Shown here piece after piece: positions 54,477-64,000 of a stretch of 64,000 bases of DNA. A program made the position numbers and the translations under genes. Every line of letters starts with the position of its first letter. Within the stretch, counting starts at the first letter, position 1. The stretch covers positions 248,001 through 312,000 of the forward strand of contig WLWY01000001.1 of assembly GCA_012103325.1 (NCBI GenBank), read 5' to 3'. This stretch comes from Alphaproteobacteria bacterium (GTDB lineage: Bacteria > Pseudomonadota > Alphaproteobacteria > UBA8366 > GCA-2717185). The notes under the pieces are model-generated. The model was given only the letters and a program-made list of their open reading frames with translations, was not told where the DNA came from and made no database searches.

Positions 54477-55718
54477 ATGGCGGAACGTCAGAGCGACGAT
54501 ACCAGGCCTGCGTTAAAGCGCAGCCTGTCGATGCCGATGATCACGCTGTATGGCCTGGGCACGACGATTGGCGCAGGAATCTACGTGCTCATCGGAAAAG
54601 TCGCAGGCAGCGCTGGCATGTATGCGCCGGTTTCGTTCTTGCTCGCCTCGCTGCTCGCCGGCCTGACCGTCTTTTCCTTCGCGGAGTTTGCCTCGCGCCT
54701 GCCCAAGAGTGCGGGCGAAGCGGTCTTCGTCCATGCCGCTTTTCCGGTAAAATTGCTCGCCCTGTTCGTCGGCCTGTGCGTCATGTTCGCCGGCCTGACT
54801 TCCAGCGCAGCGATCTCTCGCGGTTTCGTCGGCTATCTGCACGAATTCGTTGCCATGCCCGACTGGCTCGCGATCGTGCTGCTGGTTTGCACCCTTGGCG
54901 TGGTCGCCGCATGGGGCATTACCGAATCAGTCATGATCGCGGTTATCGCGACAATCATTGAAATCGGCGGGCTGCTGATCGCGATTTGGGCCGGGTATGA
55001 GAATTTTGCCGAACTCCCCGCACGGCTGCCCGAGCTCATTCCGCCGCTCGACGGGTCGGCCTGGAGCGGCATTCTGGCGGGATCGGTCCTGGCGTTCTAC
55101 GCCTTCATCGGTTTCGAGGACATGGTCAACGTCGCCGAAGAGGTAAAGGATGTTCGGCGCAACCTGCCCCGCGCCATCATTCTGACACTTGTTATATCGA
55201 CGGTTTTTTACATCGCGCTCGCGCTGGTCGCCGTGTTGAGCCTGCCGCTCGACGAACTGGCGGCGAGCGAGGCGCCACTGGCAACGCTCATCGAGCGAAA
55301 AGCCAGCGGGTTGTCCAGCATGATCAGTCTGGTCGCCATTATTGCGATCCTGAATGGCGCCTTGATTCAAACGGTGATGGCCGCCCGTGTCCTGTATGGG
55401 ATGAGCAATCAAGGGTGGCTACCGTCGGCACTGGCCGCGATACATCCGGTTACAAGGACGCCTGTTCTGGCGACCGCGGTCGTGGCCGGCATCGTTCTCG
55501 TCTTCGCCCTTTGGCTGCCCTTGGTTCAGCTCGCCGAAATCACATCTTTTCTGATGCTCTTCGTCTTCGCGCTGGTCAACCTGGCCCTATGGCGCGTCAA
55601 ACGCCGCGGACGGCCACCGTCGGAGGCCTTCGTTATACCGTTATGGGTGCCGGTCGTCGGTTTCCTTGCCAGCGCAGGCGTTGTCGTCCTGCGGCTGGCA
55701 AGCTTGATCAGCACCTGA
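54477..55718 (+). CDS. APC-superfamily amino-acid permease
   Basis: 413 residues with ~12 membrane helices. Helix 1 contains ITLYGLGTTIGAGIYVLIGKVAG, the substrate/unwound GAGIY motif of APC transporters; helix 6 has FYAFIGFEDMVNVAEEVKDVRRNLPRAI. It is probably a proton- or sodium-coupled amino acid or polyamine importer. It starts 8 bases after the GNAT-like gene, suggesting one transcript. Confidence 0.85.
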   Translation: MAERQSDDTRPALKRSLSMPMITLYGLGTTIGAGIYVLIGKVAGSAGMYAPVSFLLASLLAGLTVFSFAEFASRLPKSAGEAVFVHAAFPVKLLALFVGLCVMFAGLTSSAAISRGFVGYLHEFVAMPDWLAIVLLVCTLGVVAAWGITESVMIAVIATIIEIGGLLIAIWAGYENFAELPARLPELIPPLDGSAWSGILAGSVLAFYAFIGFEDMVNVAEEVKDVRRNLPRAIILTLVISTVFYIALALVAVLSLPLDELAASEAPLATLIERKASGLSSMISLVAIIAILNGALIQTVMAARVLYGMSNQGWLPSALAAIHPVTRTPVLATAVVAGIVLVFALWLPLVQLAEITSFLMLFVFALVNLALWRVKRRGRPPSEAFVIPLWVPVVGFLASAGVVVLRLASLIST

Positions 55719-55730
55719 GGCGCAGCGCGC

Positions 55731-56501
55731 CTATTTGTTCAGCAAATTCTTCAGCGTACCGCCAACCGAATCCTTGCCCTTCTCGATCACGCCCTTGCCC
55801 TTTTCCATGGCGTCCTTAGCAGCACCCCCAAGCACCTTATCCAGGTTCAAGGTTCCCACCGCTTTCGTTGCCCCATTGCTGACCGCTTTGATCACTTGGT
55901 CGGCCACCTCGCCCGGGGTCGCGCCGTCGGATTTTTTGCCGATGTCCTTGAGATGAATGGTCGGCAGCGGTGCGCCGAGCGACTTACCGCCAAGCGCCGT
56001 TGCGCTGACATTCACCTTGCCGTCGCGAACATAGAGGTTTTCGATAATCAGCTTGGTCTCGCCTTCTTTTTCGCCGCCACTCGAACCGCCGCCAGATCCA
56101 CCGACATAGCTTTCGACATTTTTGCGGATCGCGTCGATGTTGCTGCCATTGGCACCGATCTCGTACGTCACGGCGGGCGCGCCGATGACGACTTCCTTGA
56201 TCACAATGGTGTCGCTACCGAGCGACCCGGTATCGATCGAAACGCTGACCTCTCCCAGGCTGAAAGCGTTGTCGCTCTTGAAACCGCTAGGGTTCCCCAT
56301 GACGAGCCCGCGCAGGCTGCCCGCACCCGATGTCGGTGAAATCTCCACCTCATCGAGGGTCACTTCGGCCTTCGTGATCTCCGACCCGTACGTCTCAACC
56401 GCCGTTTTGATCAACGAATCGAGATTGGACGCGAACCAATAGACGCCAACGGCTATAACGACGATGAGAACGCCGCCACCGATAAGAAGTCCCTTTTTCA
56501 C
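55731..56501 (-). CDS. Membrane-anchored AsmA-like protein
   Basis: 256 residues. One N-terminal membrane helix (LLIGGGVLIVVIAVGVYWFAS), then AsmA-type text: DSLIKTAVETYGSEITKAEVTLDEVEISPTSGAGSLRGLVMGNPSGF, LGEVSVSIDTGSL and KEVVIGAPAVTYE. AsmA-family proteins bridge or support envelope lipid transport. A glycine/serine-rich linker (~135-145) and a charged C-terminus follow. Short for the family. It converges with the permease gene. Confidence 0.75.
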   Translation of the reverse strand: MKKGLLIGGGVLIVVIAVGVYWFASNLDSLIKTAVETYGSEITKAEVTLDEVEISPTSGAGSLRGLVMGNPSGFKSDNAFSLGEVSVSIDTGSLGSDTIVIKEVVIGAPAVTYEIGANGSNIDAIRKNVESYVGGSGGGSSGGEKEGETKLIIENLYVRDGKVNVSATALGGKSLGAPLPTIHLKDIGKKSDGATPGEVADQVIKAVSNGATKAVGTLNLDKVLGGAAKDAMEKGKGVIEKGKDSVGGTLKNLLNK

Positions 56502-56685
56502 GGCATATCCTTTCTAACGAGTAAGACAACGTTCCCGGCGGTTTCGCCAGATTCAACAGCTTTTACGATTGGATCCCAGTTTAAATCAGAGCGGCACTCA
56601 GACAAGTAAGGAAAGATACGTACCCTAATTTGCCCGCTCGATTGATATCGATTCGCCGCCACGACGTTGTTTTCGGCTGATTTTG

Positions 56686-56714
56686 CTTGACCTGACGCCG
56701 GTAAAGGCCCAGTT
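56686..56714 (+). promoter_or_regulatory. Heat-shock (RpoH-like) promoter of groESL
   Basis: CTTGAC (56686-56691) and CCCAGTT (56708-56714) are 16 bases apart, resembling an RpoH promoter (CTTG ... CCCATnT). It lies immediately upstream of the CIRCE element. Weak on its own; context raises it. Confidence 0.4.
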
Positions 56715-56719
56715 GATCC

Positions 56720-56746
56720 TTAGCACTCCCAAGACTCGAGTGCCAA
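56720..56746 (+). promoter_or_regulatory. CIRCE operator upstream of groES
   Basis: TTAGCACTC, nine bases, then GAGTGCCAA. This is the HrcA-binding inverted repeat (consensus TTAGCACTC-N9-GAGTGCTAA) with one mismatch. It lies ~45 bases before the groES start and would repress groESL in non-stress conditions. Confidence 0.95.
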
Positions 56747-56790
56747 CAAGGCGAAAAAATCAATTCCAAGAAAAAAATGGAGAGTGAGCA

Positions 56791-57078
56791 ATGAAATTCA
56801 GGCCGTTGCATGAACGCGTATTGGTGCGCCGGATCGAAGAAGAAGAAAAGTCAGCCGGCGGCATCATCATTCCCGACACGGCCAAAGAAAAGCCGATGCA
56901 GGGCAAGATCGTCTCGGTTGGCCCGGGCGGCCGTAACGAGCAGGGCGCCATCACGCCGCTCGACGTCAAAAAGGGCGACACGGTTCTGTTCGGCAAATGG
57001 TCGGGCACCGAGATTAAGCTGGACGGTGAAGAACTGCTGATCATGAACGAATCCGACATCATGGGTGTTTTGTCGTAA
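56791..57078 (+). CDS. groES: Co-chaperonin GroES
   Basis: 95 residues. [33 protein letters not shown] is the mobile loop region, with [10 protein letters not shown] and [32 protein letters not shown]. It caps GroEL during protein folding. It is 60 bases upstream of groEL and controlled by the CIRCE element. Confidence 0.98.
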   Translation: MKFRPLHERVLVRRIEEEEKSAGGIIIPDTAKEKPMQGKIVSVGPGGRNEQGAITPLDVKKGDTVLFGKWSGTEIKLDGEELLIMNESDIMGVLS

Positions 57079-57117
57079 ACCCAAGCGACGAACTTCAGAA
57101 ACATCACACGAAATTGA

Positions 57118-58803
<1,686 letters not shown>

Positions 58804-58825
58804 GGCAGCGCCCATAACTGCTGCG

Positions 58826-58857
58826 AGAGGCCGCATCTTCGGGTGCGGCCTCTTTCG
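58826..58857 (+). terminator. Rho-independent terminator after groEL
   Basis: AGAGGCCGCA, loop TCTTCGGG, TGCGGCCTCT: a 10-bp perfect stem followed by TTCG. It starts 23 bases after the groEL stop and separates groESL from sat. Confidence 0.8.
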
Positions 58858-58982
58858 TTACGCCATCCAGCACGTCGTTGCATTCGGCGAGGCGATCGTA
58901 CCCAAACCCTTCACACCCATGAGGACGGCGTGTATGACTGCCGGACCATATGTCCCGCTATTGCCGTGAATGAGGTTGTCGC

Positions 58983-60152
58983 ATGTCGAAACTCGTACCG
59001 CCCCATGGCGGCGGCCCGCTCAAGCCGCTCCTTGTCGAGCCCACCGCGAGACAGGACGCCCTGGCACGCGCGGAAACGCTCACGCGGGTTCCTCTGTCCA
59101 GCCGTGAGCTGTCCGATCTCTTCATGTTCGGCATGGGCGCCTATACGCCGCTCGACGGCTTCATGGATCAGGCCGACTGGCGCGGCGCGTGCGTCGACAT
59201 GCGGCTCGCAAACGGTCTGTTCTGGCCCATTCCGATCACGCTTTCCTGCGGCCACGGCACCGCCGAAACCATCGCGGAGGGCGATGAAGTCGCGCTGATG
59301 GACGAAGACGGCGCCGTCGTCGGCATCCTTCGTGTGGCGGAAAAATACACAATCGACCGAGCGCTCGAATGCGAAAAGGTTTACGGCACGACGGATGAAA
59401 AACATCCGGGCGTGCAGAAGGTCATGGAACAGGGCGATGTCAATCTCGCCGGGCCAGTCGCGGTGCTGTCCGAAGGGCACTACCCAGAGACCTATAAGGG
59501 GCTGTACTTCCGCCCGGCAGAGACCCGCGTTATGTTCGAAGAGCGTGGCTGGTCAAAGGTCGCCGCTTTCCAGACCCGCAACCCAATGCACCGCAGTCAC
59601 GAGCATCTCGCCAAGATCGCCATCGAAATCGGCGATGGCGTCTTGATCCATCAGGTGCTCGGCGCGCTCAAACCCGGCGACATTCCCGCCGACGTGCGGG
59701 TCAAGGCGATCGACGTGCTGGTTGAGAACTACTTCGTCGAGGGAACCGCGGTCCAGGCCGGCTATCCCATCGAGATGCGCTATGCGGGGCCGCGCGAGGC
59801 GCTGCTGCATGCGCTGTTCCGGCAGAATTTCGGTTGCTCGCATCTCGTCGTGGGGCGCGATCATGCCGGCGTTGGCGACTATTACGGGCCCTTCGACGCG
59901 CACCACATCTTCGACACGCTGGAAGAAGGCAGTCTGGTCACTCAACCGCTGAAGATCGACATCACCTTCTACTGCCGCAAATGCGACGGCATGGCGACGG
60001 GGAAGACCTGCCCGCATGGCGAGGAAGACCGGCTCAATATTTCCGGCACGAGGCTGCGCGAGATGTTCGCCAACCACGAAACCGTGCCGGCCGAGTTCAG
60101 CCGCCCCGAGGTAGTCGAGGTGCTGCAGGCCTACTACGACAGCATCGGGTAA
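58983..60152 (+). CDS. sat: Sulfate adenylyltransferase (ATP sulfurylase), dissimilatory type
   Basis: 389 residues, homo-oligomeric Sat, not CysDN. Active site [11 protein letters not shown] (197-207), the later GRDHAG motif near residue 291 and a C-terminal CRKCDGM...TCPHG zinc-like segment typical of dissimilatory and sulfur-oxidiser Sat. It converts APS + pyrophosphate to sulfate + ATP in sulfur oxidation, or the reverse. With the aprM/aprB genes ~3 kb downstream it forms the sulfite oxidation route. It is ~125 bases beyond the groEL terminator, with no distinct promoter recognised. Confidence 0.93.
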   Translation: MSKLVPPHGGGPLKPLLVEPTARQDALARAETLTRVPLSSRELSDLFMFGMGAYTPLDGFMDQADWRGACVDMRLANGLFWPIPITLSCGHGTAETIAEGDEVALMDEDGAVVGILRVAEKYTIDRALECEKVYGTTDEKHPGVQKVMEQGDVNLAGPVAVLSEGHYPETYKGLYFRPAETRVMFEERGWSKVAAFQTRNPMHRSHEHLAKIAIEIGDGVLIHQVLGALKPGDIPADVRVKAIDVLVENYFVEGTAVQAGYPIEMRYAGPREALLHALFRQNFGCSHLVVGRDHAGVGDYYGPFDAHHIFDTLEEGSLVTQPLKIDITFYCRKCDGMATGKTCPHGEEDRLNISGTRLREMFANHETVPAEFSRPEVVEVLQAYYDSIG

Positions 60153-60163
60153 GGACGCAGATT

Positions 60164-61414
60164 TCAGTCTTCCTGAATGCGGTCCAGGAGAAACTGCCGG
60201 ACCGGCGCCGTTTGACTAAGATCCGCCGCCTTTTTGAAGTAAGCCTTCGCCAGCTTTGAGCGCCCAGCCCGCTGATGGTAATCCGCCATCAGAGCTGGCA
60301 AGAGATGATAGCGCGCCAGGGCGCCTTCGCGTTCTAATGACTCGAGAATGGCAATCCCCGCATCCGGCCCCTTCACCATCACCAAGGGAACGGACCGGTT
60401 CAGTACGACGATCGGCGACGGCGATATCGTCATCAGATCGTCGTAAAACGACAAAATCTGGCACCAATCGGTTTGTTCGTAGGACGGTGCGGCCGCATAG
60501 CACGCGGCAATCGCCGCTTCGAGATGATATTTCGAGGTCTCGTTCGACCGCATCGAGCGATCCAGGCAATGAAAGCCTCGGGCAATCTTGCCACCATCCC
60601 ACAAGCTGCGGTCTTGCTCAGCGAGGCGGAGCAGGCGGCCGTCCTTATCGGCACGCGCCTGCAGACGGGATGCCTGAAACGACATCAGTGCCGCCAAAGC
60701 CCACACATCGCCCCGATCGGAAACGTGGCTGTCGAGGAGCAATTTGATCAGACGCTCCGCCTCGGCGCACAGCTCAGGGCTTACCAGCCGCACACCAATG
60801 CTGGACGCGTATCCTTCGTTGAACAGCAGGTAGACGATCCGGAGCACGCGATCCAGCCGTGCCGAGTGCTCCGCGCGCGGGGGATGCTCGAAGGGGATAC
60901 TGGTATCGCGGATCTTCGCTTTGGTCCGTGTGAGAATTTTGCGAACGGCTTCGTCCTTGGCAAAGACTGCGGCGCCGATTTCATGGATGCCGAGGCCGCA
61001 CACCAGCCGCAACGTGATAACGACACTTTCCCGCGCCCGCAGCTGCGGGTGGCAGCAGACCAGGATCATACTGAGGACATCGTCTTCCAGAGGCCCGGCC
61101 CAGAAATCAGGCCCCGCGCCGTCGGAATAGAGCGCTTCCTCTACCGTGTTCGCGTGCCCTGCCCGCACCGCCGACTGTCTAAATTTGTCGATCAGCTCGT
61201 TCTTCGCCGCCGTGAAGATCCAGCCGCCCGGATTGGACGGCACGCCTGACAGCGTCCATCGGTCGAGCGCCTTGAGCATCGCGGATTGCACAGCGTTCTC
61301 GACCTCCTCGAGATGCTGCGTCCCGAAACGGCGGGTCAGAATAACAATCGTTTCGCGCCATTTCTGCCTGAAGAAATGGTCGACAAACAGGCGCGCCGGT
61401 TCGTCTGCGGACAT
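60164..61414 (-). CDS. ECF42-type RNA polymerase sigma factor with C-terminal DUF6596/TPR-like extension
   Basis: 416 residues from the ATG at 61414, which lies 9 bases beyond the YciI gene stop. Sigma-2 region HFFRQKWRETIVILTRRFGTQHLEEVENAVQSAMLKALDRW...PSNPGGWIFTAAKNELIDKFR, sigma-4 region LRARESVVITLRLVCGLGIHEIGAAVFAKDEAVRKILTRTKAKIRD, then the long C-terminal domain (~200-416) with VYLLFNEGYASSIGVRLVSPELCAEAERL and NRSVPLVMVKGPDAGIA. ECF42 sigma factors lack a classical anti-sigma and co-occur with DGPF/YciI proteins, exactly as here. Confidence 0.9.
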   Translation of the reverse strand: MSADEPARLFVDHFFRQKWRETIVILTRRFGTQHLEEVENAVQSAMLKALDRWTLSGVPSNPGGWIFTAAKNELIDKFRQSAVRAGHANTVEEALYSDGAGPDFWAGPLEDDVLSMILVCCHPQLRARESVVITLRLVCGLGIHEIGAAVFAKDEAVRKILTRTKAKIRDTSIPFEHPPRAEHSARLDRVLRIVYLLFNEGYASSIGVRLVSPELCAEAERLIKLLLDSHVSDRGDVWALAALMSFQASRLQARADKDGRLLRLAEQDRSLWDGGKIARGFHCLDRSMRSNETSKYHLEAAIAACYAAAPSYEQTDWCQILSFYDDLMTISPSPIVVLNRSVPLVMVKGPDAGIAILESLEREGALARYHLLPALMADYHQRAGRSKLAKAYFKKAADLSQTAPVRQFLLDRIQED

Positions 61415-61422
61415 GCCCGATG

Positions 61423-61782
61423 CTATTCGCCGGGCATGGTAATCACCAACTCGCGAACCTCGACCGATCCGCCGTAGGTCAGAACCGGGCATCCCTTGGC
61501 GAACTCTTCTGCAGCCTCACGGCTTTCGGCACGAACACAGTAATATCCCGCGATCGCTTCCTTGGCGTCGCAGAACGGACCGTCGACGACGAAGCCGCTG
61601 TCATCGTGGCGCACCGTGGATCCGAGATCGCTCGATAGTTTGCCTGCGCCCCCGAACCCGTTCGCCGCTCTCATTTCAGCATTCCAGGCATTGAATCTTT
61701 CGATGACCTGTTGCTGCTCCTGAGGTGAAAACCGATCCCAGCGCTGTTCATGGTCTCGCAACAGCAGCAGATATTCCTTCAT
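61423..61782 (-). CDS. YciI/DGPF-domain protein paired with ECF42 sigma factor
   Basis: 119 residues. MKEYLLLLRDHEQRWDRFSPQEQQQVIERF and the signature VVDGPFCDAKEAIAGYYCVRAES; the DGPF motif gives the family its name. It has a ferredoxin-like YciI fold. In ECF42 loci these proteins are expected to act in, or be targets of, the sigma factor response. Its stop lies 9 bases before the sigma factor start, indicating one operon. Confidence 0.9.
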   Translation of the reverse strand: MKEYLLLLRDHEQRWDRFSPQEQQQVIERFNAWNAEMRAANGFGGAGKLSSDLGSTVRHDDSGFVVDGPFCDAKEAIAGYYCVRAESREAAEEFAKGCPVLTYGGSVEVRELVITMPGE

Positions 61783-61806
61783 ACTTTTCCTCCAATGCTC
61801 TGGCTG

Positions 61807-62112
61807 TCATGCGGGCAGCTTATGCGGATTACGGTTCGGACAGGATTTATCACTGCATCGGTTCGGGATCGTCTTGGTTCCCTCGACCATCAGCGCCCGG
61901 CATTGCCGCCCGTCTTTCCGAACATAGTCGCATATTTCGCCAATCGGGCGCGTTTCCAAAAAGTTCTTGCACGCCGATTTATTGGTGCACTTGTAAATCA
62001 AACCGTACCGCCCGCGTGCCGGCTCCAACGTTCCCGCCTTGCAGGACGGGCATGATATGCCCGTGGGGGCAACGTCATGGCAGTGGACGCTCGGTGCGTT
62101 CGCGTCGGCCAT
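61807..62112 (-). CDS. Small zinc-ribbon protein (topoisomerase-type C4 zinc finger)
   Basis: 101 residues from the ATG at 62112, preceded by AGAGGGAG. Cys pairs GISCPSCKAGTL...YKCTNKSACKNF form a C4 ribbon like the C-terminal zinc fingers of topoisomerase I; a second set (YVRKDGRQCRALMVEG...NRCSDKSCPNRN) is present. It is a nucleic-acid-binding or stress-related small protein of unknown role. It sits between the VOC gene and the YciI/ECF42 genes on the same strand. Confidence 0.7.
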   Translation of the reverse strand: MADANAPSVHCHDVAPTGISCPSCKAGTLEPARGRYGLIYKCTNKSACKNFLETRPIGEICDYVRKDGRQCRALMVEGTKTIPNRCSDKSCPNRNPHKLPA

Positions 62113-62158
62113 CGCAATCTCCCTCTTGCCTTGGTCCATATCGGGGGGCAGATGCACC

Positions 62159-62524
62159 CTACATGCTGTGCAGCGCGACGCGGTTGCCTTCCGTATCGAC
62201 AAACTGTGCGATGTGCCCGTAGGGACCGATCGAGGTTTTCGGTACGGCGACGGTTCCGCCTGCGCCCGTCACCTGCCCGAGCGTGGCGTCGATATCGTCG
62301 CTGTGGAAGTAAACCAGGGAGCCGGTCGCCGACGGCTTGTTGTGCGGGTTCTCGACCAACGCGCCGACTGGCATTTCCCCGTTCTGGAAAGCCTTCATTT
62401 TCCCTTCAGGCACCTCCATCGGCACCAGATCCGCATCCAGCACCGCGCTATAGAAGTTGGATGCCCTTTCAAGATCGCCGACCGGAATCTCGAACCAATC
62501 TACCGTCACAAGATTTTTCGCCAT
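62159..62524 (-). CDS. VOC-family (glyoxalase-like) protein
   Basis: 121 residues. VDWFEIPVGDLERASNFYSAVL, LVYFHSDDIDATLGQVTGAGGTVAVPKTSIGPYGHIAQFVDTEGNRVALHS. Metal ligands of the glyoxalase fold can be placed at H75-like and D/E110-like positions. First gene of the minus-strand cassette ending with the ECF42 sigma factor; related VOC and YciI proteins are commonly found together in such loci. Substrate unknown. Confidence 0.85.
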   Translation of the reverse strand: MAKNLVTVDWFEIPVGDLERASNFYSAVLDADLVPMEVPEGKMKAFQNGEMPVGALVENPHNKPSATGSLVYFHSDDIDATLGQVTGAGGTVAVPKTSIGPYGHIAQFVDTEGNRVALHSM

Positions 62525-63085
62525 GATTCACCTCGCCTACGTTACAAAAAAAGTTGCTGCTATTCGTTAGACGGGTGGTCGTCAGTCGACCGGGACAAAT
62601 TGGTCAGATTTTTTTAGGACCTTGTTGGATATCGGCCCAATTGCCTAAGTCGTTCGCCGTTTCAGCCTAGATTCGGATATCTCTTGTGGCGGATTTGACA
62701 GCCCTTGGGCCCTCCATTACTAACTCGTGACAGAGTGTCGTATGTGATATCCGGCTGAAAACGCGCAGCGTTCGAATGGAACGGCTGAACGAAGAACGCG
62801 CTGGATATTGGGGGGAGCACAACGCACCAACGCCATGGCCCATAGGTTCGGGACCGAGGTGTACCTGTCCTTAAAATAGAGGACGGGCGGTGCTTGCGGG
62901 AAGGCAAGTGGCAAGTCATGATCCACAGCGAATTTTTCGAACCGATCGTCACCGAGTCGGCGAAGACGGCGATCTGCGGCGGCGCAACCCACGGGCCGCA
63001 TGCGATGCGCGAGAGCTTTTTTTCCGAGGCTGCGAGGCCGTTGTCCCTCGCGCTGATAACAACTGGCTAACATTGGGGTAATTTG
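62525..63085 (+). other. 561-base region upstream of aprM; possible short ORF and promoter
   Basis: No established gene. TTGACA (62695-62700), 17 bases, then TACTAA gives a possible sigma-70-type promoter, ~365 bases upstream of aprM. A 50-codon frame at 62918-63070 starts MIHSEFFEPIVTESAK and ends just before aprM; it lacks a good ribosome-binding site and I recognise no homologue. 63-codon and longer frames on either strand here are likely spurious. Confidence 0.35.
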
Positions 63086-63871
63086 ATGTTCACCACCAAT
63101 CCCTTCGCTGAGCTTTCGGCGTCCATACCACCCTCCATGATGCAGACCTACATCGTCATCATGGTCATCCTGGTCGCGGGTGGCACGCTGTTCGACGTCA
63201 TCCACAAGAAAAGCGCCAAGTACTTCTTCGACAATTGGCGGAAGGAAAGAGGCAAAGGGGCACAGCAGGTCGGCGGCGGGGACATGGTATCCTTGGCGGT
63301 GCAAACCGCGGTGATCGATGTCGCGACTTCCGGTGAATTCTGCAACGCACGGCGCAGAATTGCCCACCTCCTGACCATGTACGGCTTCCTGGCCTATGTG
63401 ATCACCACCGTCATCATGGTGTTCGGGTACCCGACAACCGCCACGCCGACGCCGGCCATCCTGCCGCAGCTGTGGACCATCGGCGGCCTCCTGGTCTGCC
63501 TCGGCGGTTATTGGTTCTGGTTCTTCATTCGGGTCGATGTCGCGGCCGAGGGTAATTCGCCGTTCCGCATCGTCCGCGCCGACCTGTTCATCCTCTCGTT
63601 GCTCGCGAGTACGACATTCGGGCTGATCTGGGCTTATCTGCAGGCGGCTGGCAATTCATGGTCAACCGTGTTCCTCGGTTTATACCTGTTTGCCACCACA
63701 GTGCTTTTTGGGTCGATCCCGTGGTCGAAATTCTCACATATGTTCTTCAAGCCAGCAGCAGCTCTTCAGAAACGAGTCGCGGAAGCGGACGGTTCGAGGA
63801 GCAACCTGCCGGCTCCCGCCGATAAACCAGAAGTATTCGGTAGCATCCCCCGGCTGCCCCGAAACTATTAA
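63086..63871 (+). CDS. aprM: Adenylylsulfate reductase membrane anchor AprM
   Basis: 261 residues from ATG 63086 after GGGGTA. Five hydrophobic helices: ~20-39, ~88-112, ~122-147, ~160-184 and ~190-212. CNARRRIAHLLTMYGFLAYVITTVIMVFGYP and IPWSKFSHMFFKPAAA match the DsrM/heterodisulfide-reductase-like membrane family. It lies directly before aprB, as in sulfur-oxidising bacteria with an AprMBA arrangement, where AprM links the cytosolic APS reductase to the quinone pool. Family assignment is by pattern and context. Confidence 0.82.
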   Translation: MFTTNPFAELSASIPPSMMQTYIVIMVILVAGGTLFDVIHKKSAKYFFDNWRKERGKGAQQVGGGDMVSLAVQTAVIDVATSGEFCNARRRIAHLLTMYGFLAYVITTVIMVFGYPTTATPTPAILPQLWTIGGLLVCLGGYWFWFFIRVDVAAEGNSPFRIVRADLFILSLLASTTFGLIWAYLQAAGNSWSTVFLGLYLFATTVLFGSIPWSKFSHMFFKPAAALQKRVAEADGSRSNLPAPADKPEVFGSIPRLPRNY

Positions 63872-63922
63872 TCAGCCAATCAGCTCATCATTGGTCTTCG
63901 ATACAGGAGATAACGGAATATC

Positions 63923-64000
63923 ATGCCAACATTTGTTTATATGACTCGTTGCGACGGCTGCGGACACTGTGTCGACATCTGTCCGTCCGACATCATGCAC
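63923..64000 (+). CDS. aprB: Adenylylsulfate reductase beta subunit, 3' truncated by window end
   Basis: 26 codons visible: MPTFVYMTRCDGCGHCVDIC..., with ferredoxin-type cysteines C10, C13, C16, C20. This N-terminus is characteristic of AprB, which carries two 4Fe-4S clusters and passes electrons from the AprA flavin. AprA is expected next, outside the window. Together AprBA oxidises sulfite + AMP to APS (or the reverse). Confidence 0.9.
   Translation, partial: MPTFVYMTRCDGCGHCVDICPSDIMH

Overview
The window is a GC-rich (roughly 60 percent or more), gene-dense bacterial chromosome segment with alphaproteobacterial character. The evidence is a CIRCE-controlled groESL pair, an FNR-type Fe-S regulator, Liv- and Ugp-type ABC operons, dispersed REP-like palindromes, and genes for dissimilatory-type sulfite oxidation (sat, aprM, aprB). 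No rRNA, tRNA or CRISPR array was seen. An uncultured or marine Rhodospirillales-like organism would fit, but lineage cannot be fixed without phylogeny.

Region by region: 1-5.0 kb holds a truncated acyl-CoA dehydrogenase-family gene, phzF, and two PEP-CTERM surface-protein genes. Each PEP-CTERM gene has a near-consensus sigma-54 promoter and a pair of upstream motifs exactly 100 bp apart. Between them lies a chimeric scar (3' end of a metallo-hydrolase gene joined to the 3' end of phzF), and an intact metallo-hydrolase gene follows. 5.2-6.5 kb is an IS110-family element sitting inside a REP palindrome. 6.5-8.1 kb has greB and a VOC protein. 8.3-13.5 kb (minus) is a complete ugpBAEC operon for glycerol-3-phosphate uptake ending in a secreted glycerophosphodiesterase. 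13.6-15.8 kb (minus) has trxB and a frameshifted alpha-hydroxy-acid dehydrogenase. 15.9-17.1 kb is an IS5-family element inside a hairpin repeat. 17.2-22.5 kb holds a lactonase-like hydrolase, a beta-hydroxyacid dehydrogenase, an MFS transporter, a pentapeptide-repeat protein and an SDR.

22.5-27.2 kb (minus) is a five-gene branched-chain-amino-acid-type (Liv) ABC operon. 27.5-38.2 kb contains a small membrane protein, an acyl-CoA synthetase, a gamma-glutamyltransferase, a metallo-hydrolase plus aminopeptidase N pair, a flavin disulfide reductase, a DMT transporter and an LLM oxidoreductase. 38.4-41.9 kb (minus) is a coupled amidohydrolase / split AtuA / phosphatase set. 42-44.4 kb is an orphan molybdopterin hydroxylase large subunit. 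44.4-49.6 kb has two secreted nuclease-fold paralogues with eroded active sites around a three-gene operon: CoA-acylating (sulfo)acetaldehyde dehydrogenase plus an ADP-forming acyl-CoA synthetase. 49.8-53.1 kb holds a Gfo/Idh/MocA-epimerase fusion and a glycosyltransferase. 53-56.5 kb has an FNR-type oxygen sensor, a GNAT-like protein, an amino-acid permease and an AsmA-like protein.

56.7-64 kb has groESL under CIRCE, then sat, then a minus-strand cassette (VOC protein, zinc-ribbon protein, YciI/DGPF protein, ECF42-type sigma factor), then aprM and the start of aprB. Sat and AprBA(M) together would oxidise sulfite to sulfate with ATP formation. The SauS-like operon about 10 kb upstream suggests organosulfonates as one sulfite source; that link is inference. 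The most unusual structures are the sigma-54-driven PEP-CTERM pair with swapped central domains, the chimeric recombination scar between them, and the IS110 element whose target REP can be reconstructed exactly.
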